Shown here piece by piece: positions 46,363 to 54,419 of a stretch of 64,000 nucleotides of DNA. The notes beneath the pieces are model-generated. The model had not been told where the DNA came from. It worked only from the letters and a program-made list of their open reading frames with translations, and ran no database searches. Every line of letters begins with the position of its first letter. Positions within the stretch are counted from its first letter, which is position 1. Origin of the DNA: Paenibacillus apiarius (GTDB lineage Bacteria; Bacillota; Bacilli; Paenibacillales; Paenibacillaceae); assembly GCF_017052585.1 (NCBI RefSeq), contig NZ_JAFFHZ010000002.1:310001-374000 (forward strand), given 5' to 3'. The translations under genes were made by a program, and so were the position numbers.

Positions 46363-47195
46363 CCCGGCATTTCACGCCCCTTCGCGCCTGATTGGCGGTG
46401 GAATCCCGATTCATCCATGATGAATCGTGCCAGACGTTGTTGTTCCGCCATAAATAAAGATCGCTTCCCTCGCTTATGCTGCATCGATAGATGCATGAAC
46501 CAAGCGAGCAGCCTTTTCTCATCGGCTGCATTGCGGTATGCAGCGGAATAAGGCATTGTGAACAAGGGCTCGCTTAGCTTGTATTGCCGCTTCACATTAG
46601 CTGAATTCAAGCGCGCAGCCGCATCGTACATCCCCAACACATAAGCTGAAGCATTCATTTGCCGCATTCGGAATACTTCCTCCAGCAATCGCCGGACCTG
46701 CGGCAGAACGATAATCGTTCCTGCGAACCCACTGCCACCGTTTGCATTGTGTATTTCTGCAGCAGCTGCATCCTGCTCATCGACATCCCACAGCACGATG
46801 TCATAACACTTGCCGGCCGTCTCCATCACTTTGGACATCAGGTCAATTCTGAGCCTGTTATCTCCCCCTTCGAAGCCGGGAATGATATCCAAACGGTTCA
46901 TGACTTGCACGGCGCAGCTGACGAACAACTTGGCATCGAGCTGCCGGTGCTCGTACAAGCGAAGCAGAGAGCGCCATCCATTCGGAATCTTTAACGGTTC
47001 GTCTGCAACAGCCATCGGCATTATACTGGACGGGAACAATGCTTCCACACTCTGCCCTTTCTCCTTCATGTGGACCAGCAAGACGTTCACGTTATGGTGC
47101 CATGCAAGGGTCATCCCTGCACATGCGGTCACCGCTGTAGCCCCGCACAATCCCCTTCCGCTGGAACGGATTAACCAATGTTTACATAGCTGCAT
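46359..47195 (-). CDS. TadZ/CpaE-like protein with degenerate P-loop
   Basis: A 278-aa protein with a MinD/ParA-like fold pattern: GLCGATAVTACAGMTLAWHHNVNVLLVHM at the N-terminus (split here: GLCGATAVT, then NVLLVHM) and DIVLWDVDEQD in the middle. The P-loop has no lysine, so ATP hydrolysis is doubtful. TadZ/CpaE proteins localise tad systems, and some lack a normal P-loop. AAAGGGCG precedes the ATG; its stop overlaps the CpaF start. Confidence 0.68.
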   Translation of the reverse strand: MQLCKHWLIRSSGRGLCGATAVTACAGMTLAWHHNVNVLLVHMKEKGQSVEALFPSSIMPMAVADEPLKIPNGWRSLLRLYEHRQLDAKLFVSCAVQVMNRLDIIPGFEGGDNRLRIDLMSKVMETAGKCYDIVLWDVDEQDAAAAEIHNANGGSGFAGTIIVLPQVRRLLEEVFRMRQMNASAYVLGMYDAAARLNSANVKRQYKLSEPLFTMPYSAAYRNAADEKRLLAWFMHLSMQHKRGKRSLFMAEQQRLARFIMDESGFHRQSGAKGREMPG

Positions 47196-47916
47196 AGCGG
47201 ATACGCCCTTTCTTTCCCGTCTTTAAGCAACGCCTCCATACTTTGTCGGGCAATTGACCGGTGAAGCATTCCGTTAAAGCACGCCACGCCTTCTTCGTCG
47301 AGCGCATATACGAGGCCGCTTCAAACCGGCCCTCATGCTCATGCCCCATTTGTGCGGCCCAATCCTGTTCCCCTTCCACAATGGCGATGGGCTCTCTTAT
47401 CCAACGATGTGAAAAGCCGGAATGATACAGCTCGGCAATAAATGCGGCTTCCGCATCAGGTTCGACGGAACGAAGCTGAAGGGAGATAAATTCAAGCGGC
47501 TCCCCGTTATCATGAAGCTGAACCGCCTGCAGCCATTCGATATTTCTGTATAGGGCGTAGCGTTCCAACGTATGCGTCATGAACCGTATATCCGCTGCCC
47601 GCCATTGCTTCGCATTTCCAAACGCGGAACGGTCCGTATCGATGATGACATCGTCGTACAAGCTCAAATCTCCACCGTGACGCTCCAACCCTTGTTCCAT
47701 ATCAGCCCAATTCGTTGTATTGCACATAACGTCAATGCCGTTCCAGCTCAATATGGAAATGTGCCGTTTCTGCTGTAATCCGGTATAATACCCCAACCGC
47801 TGCGTCATCGTCGCGTCAACTAACAGCACTTTGCGCTCCAACCGGGTCAAAAAGGTTGCTAACGCTATAAGATGAATGCTTTTGTCGCATGCGCCGATAA
47901 ATATTCCTTTTGCCAA
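47182..47916 (-). CDS. Second TadZ/MinD-like protein
   Basis: A 244-aa protein starting GIFIGACDKSIHLIALATFL, a P-loop-like turn with Lys-Ser but without the usual glycine, then KVLLVDATMTQRLGYYTG and YDDVIIDTDRS, which match the Walker A' and Walker B regions of MinD-type ATPases. The start is TTG at 47916 with GGAGGG six bases upstream. It overlaps the next TadZ-like gene by 14 nt. Likely a localisation or regulatory factor of the pilus system. Confidence 0.68.
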   Translation of the reverse strand: MAKGIFIGACDKSIHLIALATFLTRLERKVLLVDATMTQRLGYYTGLQQKRHISILSWNGIDVMCNTTNWADMEQGLERHGGDLSLYDDVIIDTDRSAFGNAKQWRAADIRFMTHTLERYALYRNIEWLQAVQLHDNGEPLEFISLQLRSVEPDAEAAFIAELYHSGFSHRWIREPIAIVEGEQDWAAQMGHEHEGRFEAASYMRSTKKAWRALTECFTGQLPDKVWRRCLKTGKKGRIRYAAM

Positions 47917-47984
47917 TCTTCTCCCTCCGTTTTTACCTTCTATTAGGAAAGGTTATTTATAAATAGTGGATGCTCGTACAGAAA

Positions 47985-49178
47985 TTAAGGATTATTGTTA
48001 TTCAACAAACTCGGATTCGGAGCTGATGTCATCTCCTCATCGGCTTCGTCAGCCGCTTCATGCGGCATCGCACCCGCGCCGTTCTTGTGGGACGCGCTTA
48101 CCCTATCCCCCTCCTGCCTTGGTTCATTCCTCCCCTGCCGAGAATCAGGCGAATTGAACTCGGTTCCTCCTTCATGCTCATTAGAGGCCGGGGCAACTCC
48201 AACGAATGGAGAATTCCGCTTGGCTTCCGCCGCATTGCCGGTAAATGGGGCGTAACCCGAAACGCTGGCGGGATTGCCACCTTCCGTCCCTTCCGCCGCT
48301 ATCGCTGAACCGGGAGCATGCGACGTCCTTCCGTTCCTGACTCCATCCCGCTCTGAACTGTTGGCATTCTTCTGCTTCTCCCAGCCTTTCTCCATTTGCT
48401 GCCGAACGGCTCGCGCCAAGGCGGTATCCGCCTTCTTCACGATATTGGGATTGGATGCAACCAGCTCCAGCACATCGGCATTAGCGGGATAGTTCGGCAC
48501 CGCTTTCTTCTGCAGGTGAGGTTCCACATAACGGAGCGCATAAATTTGGCCACCGTTGCGATAAGCGTCAACGCAAGCGCTGGAGAACATCAATCGTTCC
48601 TGCTCATCTAACTGCATCCAGATCGTGGGCAGTTGAATCCGCATAATCGCTTTTTGCGCAAGGACGACGTAATCTGACCCATTCGGGAAGCGAATTCGGA
48701 CATCCACGGCATCTCGTTCTGTTAACGACAGCGGCAATTGAATGACCCCCGTCTCAATCCACCGCATGTCATCTGCCAGCACCGCTTCCTCATACAGCAT
48801 CGAGAACAAAATTGGCATCTGCGCGCTAACATCGATTTTTAATACTTTTCCGACAATATTATCCGGGTGGTTCAATCGATCTCGCGGAACGGCGTCTGCA
48901 GATACCTCGATCCTCGCGATGTCTTGCGAGCCGATTCGCTTGCCTGCCAACAGCGGCTTCTTAAACACCCAGACAGACTCCCTTTCCTTCTGCTGCTCAT
49001 CTGCAAGCTTCTTCAAACGGTTGATTTCTTGTTCGTACCCCGACCTTGTCGTCTCGTTTCGGATATCGTTGTTCTTCAGAGCCCAGTAGTGATAAGCAGC
49101 AGCGAGAAGACCGGCTGCCACCGCGCCGCTTATGGCGGAAACCAACATTTGCTTCGTTCTTCGCGTCCACCGCTTCAA
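47985..49178 (-). CDS. CpaB/RcpC-like SAF-domain protein
   Basis: A 397-aa protein with an N-terminal transmembrane helix (about 12-30), a short coiled coil (YEQEINRLKKLADEQQKERE), a SAF domain (VWVFKKPLLAGKRIGSQDIARIEV) typical of CpaB/FlgA, then a low-complexity Gly/Ser/Asn/Glu tail of about 140 residues. In Gram-negatives CpaB works with the outer-membrane secretin, which is absent here. I choose the TTG at 49178, which overlaps the kinase stop as TTGA and has AAAGGAGG upstream; an ATG at 49220 also keeps the frame open. Confidence 0.8.
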   Translation of the reverse strand: MKRWTRRTKQMLVSAISGAVAAGLLAAAYHYWALKNNDIRNETTRSGYEQEINRLKKLADEQQKERESVWVFKKPLLAGKRIGSQDIARIEVSADAVPRDRLNHPDNIVGKVLKIDVSAQMPILFSMLYEEAVLADDMRWIETGVIQLPLSLTERDAVDVRIRFPNGSDYVVLAQKAIMRIQLPTIWMQLDEQERLMFSSACVDAYRNGGQIYALRYVEPHLQKKAVPNYPANADVLELVASNPNIVKKADTALARAVRQQMEKGWEKQKNANSSERDGVRNGRTSHAPGSAIAAEGTEGGNPASVSGYAPFTGNAAEAKRNSPFVGVAPASNEHEGGTEFNSPDSRQGRNEPRQEGDRVSASHKNGAGAMPHEAADEADEEMTSAPNPSLLNNNNP

Positions 49179-50701
49179 CTCCGCCCCCCTCCTTTGCCAA
49201 ATTTTCTGCCACCCATCCATCGGCTAAGCCGGTAAAGCAAGTTCGCACCTTCACCCTCAAGCTCTAAAATGCAATCCAGCCACCGGCTAGATTGTTCATC
49301 CCATGCGAAGGGACTTGCACGAACCGGAACAGACACTTCTCCGCGGCAATATTGCTTCAGGCTGCGCTTCGCGGACATTCCTTCACATGGAAAGAGATTA
49401 GCTATATACCAATGACGGAACTGCTTCGATTCGAAGAAGCTGACAATCGGATCTAATTCCATTCTTCGCCACGGCGCTTGGCTTCCAACGAGCACAGGGA
49501 CTTGGGCTCGCATAAATTCGTCAATTCGTTCACCCGAACGGTAACAACCTAAATCAAGCACGATGTAATCGAATTGTCCCATTAATGCGGGCAGCCGATC
49601 CTCGCCATTTTTCCAGCAGTAGCAATGAAATCCAAACAACTTCGTCTTTTCCTTGATAGGAGTCAGTTCATATTCGCCTTCGCAATCTGCCGCTAGCGCG
49701 TTAATCGTCGTTCCACTTGCCGGATCGGCATCCACATAAGCGATTTTGCCCAGATTGCGCTTCCCAATCTGATATGCGCACATTAACGAGGCGTGGGTCG
49801 TTCCGAGGCCTGGAGCCGCTCCGAGAAAAGCAATGACGACGGTTGATTTCCCCCGGCGGAGCGTGTGGCTGGCTGATGCCTGATTCGGATATTCCTGCTT
49901 CTTGACCGGGATGTACTGCCGCAGCTCTTCCAGCAGCTCAGCCGCCTTCTGATAACGATCCTGCGGCTGCTTCGCCAGCAGCTTCATCATGACGGAATAG
50001 AACGATGCCGGGACATCGTCTTGGAGCATATGCTTCTTCAAGCTTTGCTCGCCGCGCGATGTGCCTGCCGTAAGAATATGTCCCAGCAGCGCTCCGACTC
50101 CGTACAGATCCGTTCGGGCGTCGCTCTGCCTGCCTTCATATTGCTCCGGAGCCGCGAAGCCTATCGTTCCGAGCTTCACCGTATCGTGCGCATTGGCGGT
50201 ATTCACATTTCTCGCTATGCCGAAATCGATTAGCTTCACCTGGCCCTGCTTCGTAATCATAATGTTGGACGGCTTCACGTCCCGAAATATAATCGGCGGC
50301 TCCTGTTCGTGCAAATACGATAGCGCTTCGCATACCGGGATGGCGATCGCCACTATTTCCTGAAAAGACAAGGACTTCCTTCTTAATCGCTCCGCTAAAG
50401 TCTCGCCTTCAATGTACTCCATAACGAGATAGGCTCTTCCCCCCTCATCCGGCGGGAAGAAATCGACAATGAGCGGGAGATGCGGATGTCGAAGCGCAGT
50501 CAGCAGCTTCGCTTCATGTATGAGTTGACGCACATCTTGAGATACCGGCTTCGATTCCTTCACCGCCCATTGCTTCCCGCCCAATCGTTCATCACTGGCC
50601 AAATAGACGACACTCATTCCGCCTGCGCCGAGCATTCGCCCGATCCGATAACGCTCATGCAGGAGCTCCCCGGGCCGCAGATGCGCATGAAATGGTTGCA
50701 A
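49175..50701 (-). CDS. Ser/Thr protein kinase fused to a TadZ/MinD-like domain
   Basis: A 508-aa fusion. Residues about 18-270 are a PknB-type kinase: GAGGMSVVY, WAVKES (ATP Lys near 48), FRDVKPSNIM (catalytic Asp near 141, with Phe replacing the usual His), KLIDFGIA, and GTIGFAAPEQY. After a short linker, residues about 285-500 form a MinD/TadZ-like domain with FLGAAPGLGTTHASLM, AYVDADPASGTT and YIVLDLG; its P-loop lacks lysine. No membrane segment or PASTA repeats. The TTG at 50701 has GGAGG seven bases upstream. It is the first gene of the Tad-like operon and may control assembly by phosphorylation. Confidence 0.85.
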   Translation of the reverse strand: MQPFHAHLRPGELLHERYRIGRMLGAGGMSVVYLASDERLGGKQWAVKESKPVSQDVRQLIHEAKLLTALRHPHLPLIVDFFPPDEGGRAYLVMEYIEGETLAERLRRKSLSFQEIVAIAIPVCEALSYLHEQEPPIIFRDVKPSNIMITKQGQVKLIDFGIARNVNTANAHDTVKLGTIGFAAPEQYEGRQSDARTDLYGVGALLGHILTAGTSRGEQSLKKHMLQDDVPASFYSVMMKLLAKQPQDRYQKAAELLEELRQYIPVKKQEYPNQASASHTLRRGKSTVVIAFLGAAPGLGTTHASLMCAYQIGKRNLGKIAYVDADPASGTTINALAADCEGEYELTPIKEKTKLFGFHCYCWKNGEDRLPALMGQFDYIVLDLGCYRSGERIDEFMRAQVPVLVGSQAPWRRMELDPIVSFFESKQFRHWYIANLFPCEGMSAKRSLKQYCRGEVSVPVRASPFAWDEQSSRWLDCILELEGEGANLLYRLSRWMGGRKFGKGGGRS

Positions 50702-50719
50702 GCAATCCCCTCCAGACAA

Positions 50720-50768
50720 CACAAAAAGCACCCTGAAAACGAACCTCAACGGTCGTAATCAGGGTGCT
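50720..50768 (-). terminator. Terminator-like hairpin in the leader of the Tad-like operon
   Basis: On the minus strand AAGCACCCTGA pairs with TCAGGGTGCTT, a stem of 10-11 bp with a 22-nt loop, followed by TTTTTGTGTTG. It starts about 20 nt after the expected transcription start of the promoter at 50797-50825 and ends 19 nt before the first start codon. It could be an attenuator, or the terminator of the upstream methyltransferase gene. Confidence 0.8.
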
Positions 50769-50796
50769 TCCCTGTGTAAGCATATGTTTTGATGCT

Positions 50797-50825
50797 ATTG
50801 TAGTAGAATCGTTCGCGCTTGTCCA
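50797..50825 (-). promoter_or_regulatory. Promoter of the Tad-like operon
   Basis: On the minus strand TGGACA (50825-50820) and TACAAT (50802-50797) are separated by exactly 17 bp, each one base from the sigma-A consensus. It lies between the methyltransferase gene and the first operon gene, upstream of the hairpin. Confidence 0.65.
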
Positions 50826-50890
50826 GTGTTTTTCAGAAATTTATGGAATTTGCTGCTGATTCCGCAATCTTACACGGATAATTTATTCTA

Positions 50891-51961
50891 TTAATATTTC
50901 ATCATATAAAGCGTAATCTCGTCACGATTGTGGAACAACTGCTTTGCGCGCAAGATTTGCATATGCTCGCCGAACATTTCCGTTACATCCCGAATGGTCT
51001 GCAGCGGCTTCTTATGCATCAGCTTCACCGTTACAATTACCGTTCCTCCTGGAATAACGGAATCCAGCAGTTGGATCACGAGCTTAGCCGTCACTTTCGG
51101 ACTCCAGCTCATATCACAGATGAGCAGATCGAATTCATGCGGCTCAAATGCGACCTCCCCTGCATTCTTGCCGTAATAGCTCAGACGGGGATGGTCCATT
51201 AAGCTTGGATGCATCTTGGCCGGATCGACAGCCGTCACATGGACCCCACGCTCTAGCAGGAGACTCGTCCATCCTCCCGGCGCCGCGCCGACATCGAGCG
51301 CATTCCGATACGCTGCGAAATCAAGCCCGAATATACGCTCTGCTTCCAACAGCTTGAATTTGGCGCGCGATACTTGACCTTCTTCGCGCTGGAAGCGGAT
51401 GGCGCCGCCAGGCCAGTCAGACCCCGCTTGCGCAGGCGTCACTAGGCCGGCATACACCATGCCCTCATGAATGAATACAGAGATGATGAGATCTGGATTC
51501 TGAACGGCACCAACCGCGCCGCCCGCCTCAGCAGCTGCCTTCAATGCATCGCGCAGCGCTTTGTCCTCCGCGGCATTCGACGCGCTGGAGCGGACGTGTA
51601 CGGCGACACGTGTCTGTTCAAGCGCTGCTTCCGCTTGTTCGAATAGCTTGTCTGCTAACGAGCTTGCTGAAGCGGAAAGCTCATCATTCATGGCGGATTC
51701 CTCTACAACGGCATGCACGGGTTGAATATGCCTGATGAAGATGGCCGGCTGTCTCTCCAGAAGATTCAGCACCTCATGCTCATCCGCAGGCAGCTCCATC
51801 AATGCTGTTTCACCTGACACGAGCATACGGCTTTTTAGCTGTCCGAAGCTTCTTCTCAATTCTTCCTGCGCATAAGAAATAAATCCGTGATTTGAAGTAA
51901 TCACCCAATGCGAGTATGGATTAAAATGTTGTTCCAACTGTATTTGATGTAATGGCTCCAA
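50891..51961 (-). CDS. FtsJ/RlmM-like RNA 2'-O-methyltransferase
   Basis: A 356-aa SAM-dependent methyltransferase. The C-terminal half has a Rossmann domain of RrmJ type: DVGAAPGGWTSLLLERG (SAM motif I), VTAVDPAKM, LLICDMSWSPK with the catalytic Asp, and IPGGTVIVTVKLMHKK with the Lys. The N-terminal half is less conserved and could be a THUMP-like RNA-binding region as in RlmM. Probably modifies 23S rRNA, but the target is not certain. Confidence 0.85.
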   Translation of the reverse strand: MEPLHQIQLEQHFNPYSHWVITSNHGFISYAQEELRRSFGQLKSRMLVSGETALMELPADEHEVLNLLERQPAIFIRHIQPVHAVVEESAMNDELSASASSLADKLFEQAEAALEQTRVAVHVRSSASNAAEDKALRDALKAAAEAGGAVGAVQNPDLIISVFIHEGMVYAGLVTPAQAGSDWPGGAIRFQREEGQVSRAKFKLLEAERIFGLDFAAYRNALDVGAAPGGWTSLLLERGVHVTAVDPAKMHPSLMDHPRLSYYGKNAGEVAFEPHEFDLLICDMSWSPKVTAKLVIQLLDSVIPGGTVIVTVKLMHKKPLQTIRDVTEMFGEHMQILRAKQLFHNRDEITLYMMKY

Positions 51962-52002
51962 GTAGGTTAAACCTCCAACGTTCGTTCGAATTCTTATATA
52001 AA

Positions 52003-52788
52003 TTAATGCCGCTGCGCGTGATTATGATGAACTCGAATCCACGGGCGATCGTCCACCCAATCGACTTGAACCGGCAAATCGAAAGTTGCCGCGAGCAAAT
52101 CCGGCGTCAGCACTTCGTGCTTGCGTCCCGATGCGACCATCCGTCCCTCATGCAGCAGGGCGACATGCGTAAACAGCGGCACGATTTCCTCCAAATGATG
52201 CGTGACGTAAATGACGCTCAGCTTGCGTCCGGACAGTACCCGCAAGTCCTGCAGCAGCTTTTCTCTTTCATGTAAATCCAGCCCCGAGCAAGGTTCATCC
52301 ATAATGAGCAATTCCGGCTCTCCCATTAGCGCCCGCGCAAGCAAAATCTTCTTTCGTTCCCCTTGCGAGCATACGCCAAGCGGCTGATCGGCCAAGTGGC
52401 CGATATGGAGCTCTTCCAGGAGAACATGCGCTTTTGCCTTCACGTCATCAGGTATTTCCTGATAGAACCGGAGCCATGCATATGCGCCTGTCGCGACGAC
52501 TTCCCACACCGGGTCGCTCAGCGTTAATTTCTCGACAAGGGACTGACTGATATACCCGATTTGCTTGCGAACTTCCCGTACGTCACAGCGACCATATGTA
52601 TGTCCAAGCACCTCGACCGTTCCTTTGGAAGGAAACTGGTATGCCGTAATCAATTCAAGCAGCGTCGTCTTGCCCGAACCGTTGCGGCCGAGCAGCACCC
52701 AATGATCGCCTTGCTCCATGGTCCAATTCACATCATTCAGAATAACACGTTCCTCGCGTTGAAACCAAATATTGCGGAGATTAACCAT
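52003..52788 (-). CDS. ABC transporter ATP-binding protein, YlmA-like
   Basis: A 261-aa ABC ATPase with Walker A GRNGSGKTT, signature CSQGERKK (in place of LSGGQ), Walker B LLIMDEPCSGLD and switch His in YVTHHLEEI. The layout and signature resemble Bacillus subtilis YlmA and E. coli ModF-type stand-alone ATPases. No permease gene is nearby, so a transport role is doubtful. First base of the ATG is 15 nt after the thioredoxin-like gene. Confidence 0.85.
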   Translation of the reverse strand: MVNLRNIWFQREERVILNDVNWTMEQGDHWVLLGRNGSGKTTLLELITAYQFPSKGTVEVLGHTYGRCDVREVRKQIGYISQSLVEKLTLSDPVWEVVATGAYAWLRFYQEIPDDVKAKAHVLLEELHIGHLADQPLGVCSQGERKKILLARALMGEPELLIMDEPCSGLDLHEREKLLQDLRVLSGRKLSVIYVTHHLEEIVPLFTHVALLHEGRMVASGRKHEVLTPDLLAATFDLPVQVDWVDDRPWIRVHHNHAQRH

Positions 52789-52803
52789 TTGTTTCCCAAC
52801 CTC

Positions 52804-53157
52804 TCAATCGTTCATATAGTGCGTTTGAACAACCTCATAAAGATAGGATACCGAATGAAAAGCATAAATTTTGCTTGGCTCTTTACCGGCATCAACGTGC
52901 TCTCGACTCCACACCAATAAGCATGGCACGCTTTCAATTTGATATGCGCGAACCAGTTCTGGGACATATTGAATAGGCACGGAGGCAATTGTCACTTGCG
53001 GGCAAGTCTGTTCGACGATATGCAGCATACGCTCTGCAAGCCGGCACGTTCCGCACAATGGACTGTGCACATATAAAGCATTCCACAGCATATTGGAATG
53101 CTTCCCTGCATTATCCGATAGAATGTGTCGGCACTCCGCCGCAGTCAGCGCAATCAT
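52804..53157 (-). CDS. Thioredoxin-family protein
   Basis: A 117-aa thioredoxin-fold protein with the redox motif LCGTCRLAERML (Cys-Gly-Thr-Cys near residues 35-38) and the cis-proline segment YQIESVPCLLVW. It lacks the classical WCGPC wording, so it is a thioredoxin-like rather than general thioredoxin protein. Its ATG overlaps the stop of the preceding gene by four bases, and the YlmA-like gene follows. Confidence 0.83.
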   Translation of the reverse strand: MIALTAAECRHILSDNAGKHSNMLWNALYVHSPLCGTCRLAERMLHIVEQTCPQVTIASVPIQYVPELVRAYQIESVPCLLVWSREHVDAGKEPSKIYAFHSVSYLYEVVQTHYMND

Positions 53158-53495
53158 TGCTTGTCTCGTTTCACACGTGCCATAACATCAGGAGACATCG
53201 GCCCATTGATCAGCGCAACTTGTTCCGGTTTATTTTCATACAGCATTTGGTACATTTGCTGTCTTCCGATCGCGCTCGACGTGTGCAAATAGATTTCCTG
53301 CTTCGGATATAATCTCCGCCGCACTATCTCGCTGACAAGCTCCGTACCAGTCGGTTCGCCCATGCCCAAATCATGATCCAATGATAAAATGCCGACTTCC
53401 TCATGCTCTAATAAAAGCAGACATTCCACCATATTGCGGGCGAGCACAAATCCGTCCGGACAGCGACGCCAATCATCCAAATAAACATGTATCAT
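53154..53495 (-). CDS. Cyclic-phosphate-processing receiver-domain protein
   Basis: A 113-aa single-domain protein. The motifs MIHVYLDDWRRCPDGF, LSLDHDLGMGEPTGTELV and IYLHTSSAIGRQQMYQML are those of the receiver-like family predicted to process 2',3'-cyclic phosphate ends of RNA. It lacks the normal response-regulator lysine context. It overlaps the thioredoxin gene by four bases and lies nine bases after the endonuclease IV gene, suggesting one transcript. Confidence 0.72.
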   Translation of the reverse strand: MIHVYLDDWRRCPDGFVLARNMVECLLLLEHEEVGILSLDHDLGMGEPTGTELVSEIVRRRLYPKQEIYLHTSSAIGRQQMYQMLYENKPEQVALINGPMSPDVMARVKRDKQ

Positions 53496-53504
53496 CGTTT
53501 ACGT

Positions 53505-54419
53505 TCACTCCCTCCGCCCCAATCCTTGCCGCAGCATTTCCCATTCCGAGTCGTGCCGGCCGTTCCCATCGCCGGGCGTCTCTAATATAAACATTTTCCC
53601 TTGCAATTCGTCTGCTGACAGCAGCCGCTCGAACGCCTCCATACCGATGCAGCCTTGCCCCACATTGGCATGCCGATCTCTGCGCGAAGCGTAGCCGTCT
53701 CGTGAATCATTCAAATGAACGGCGTGAACGTGTGACCAGTAATCAAGGGCGCTTCCGTTAGAGAGCAGCGTTTTTGTCTCTGCCGGATTCCACAAGCCGC
53801 TCGCAAACGCATGGCAAGTGTCAAAGCAAAAGCCGACAGATGCCGGCCGGCTGCTTAGCTTGCGAATCTGCACAAGCTCTTCCAACGCAACTCCCATGCC
53901 GCCATGGTTGCCCGCCTGGTTCTCAATCAGCAGCAGCGCTTGACCGGACCAGACGTTCAATACGGTATTCACCGTACGGATAATATTTTCGTACCCCCGC
54001 AGCACGGCCTTATCCATGCCAGTCCGGCTGCCTTTGTATGCGCCGAAATGAACCACGGCCCCTACAGATCCGCAAGCTTCCGCAATCATGAGATCATTCA
54101 ACAGCGACTGTACCGTGGCCCGAAACAGCTCGGGAGCCTCATCGGCATCAACGGCCAGATTGGTTGGATACGGCGTGTGTGCCACAGATCTGATGTTGTA
54201 TTTTTCTCCATAACTTCGGGCGGCCAGAGCGTCAGCTTCAAATCCTGTCTTAACGGATAAGCTTCGCGGATTTTTGCTGAAATATTGATAACAGCCCAGC
54301 CCTGCTTGTTCTTGTAATTGAATCGCCTGCTGAGACGCCTGTGCGTATCCTCCCCGCAATGATAAGTGACAACCGTAGCACAGAGCGGCGGAACCGTTGT
54401 TGATTCCGCTATTGTTCAT
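53505..54419 (-). CDS. nfo: Deoxyribonuclease IV (AP endonuclease)
   Basis: A 304-aa TIM-barrel endonuclease that incises DNA at abasic sites. Expected metal-binding segments are present: CHLSLRGGYAQAS, VAHTPYPTNLA, VHFGAYKG, LLIENQAGNHGG, GFCFDTCHAFASG, HAVHLNDSRDG, RHANVGQGCIG and FILETPGDG. It overlaps the Fpg-like gene by 11 nt, forming a base-excision-repair pair in which the glycosylase product is the substrate of this enzyme. Confidence 0.92.
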   Translation of the reverse strand: MNNSGINNGSAALCYGCHLSLRGGYAQASQQAIQLQEQAGLGCYQYFSKNPRSLSVKTGFEADALAARSYGEKYNIRSVAHTPYPTNLAVDADEAPELFRATVQSLLNDLMIAEACGSVGAVVHFGAYKGSRTGMDKAVLRGYENIIRTVNTVLNVWSGQALLLIENQAGNHGGMGVALEELVQIRKLSSRPASVGFCFDTCHAFASGLWNPAETKTLLSNGSALDYWSHVHAVHLNDSRDGYASRRDRHANVGQGCIGMEAFERLLSADELQGKMFILETPGDGNGRHDSEWEMLRQGLGRRE

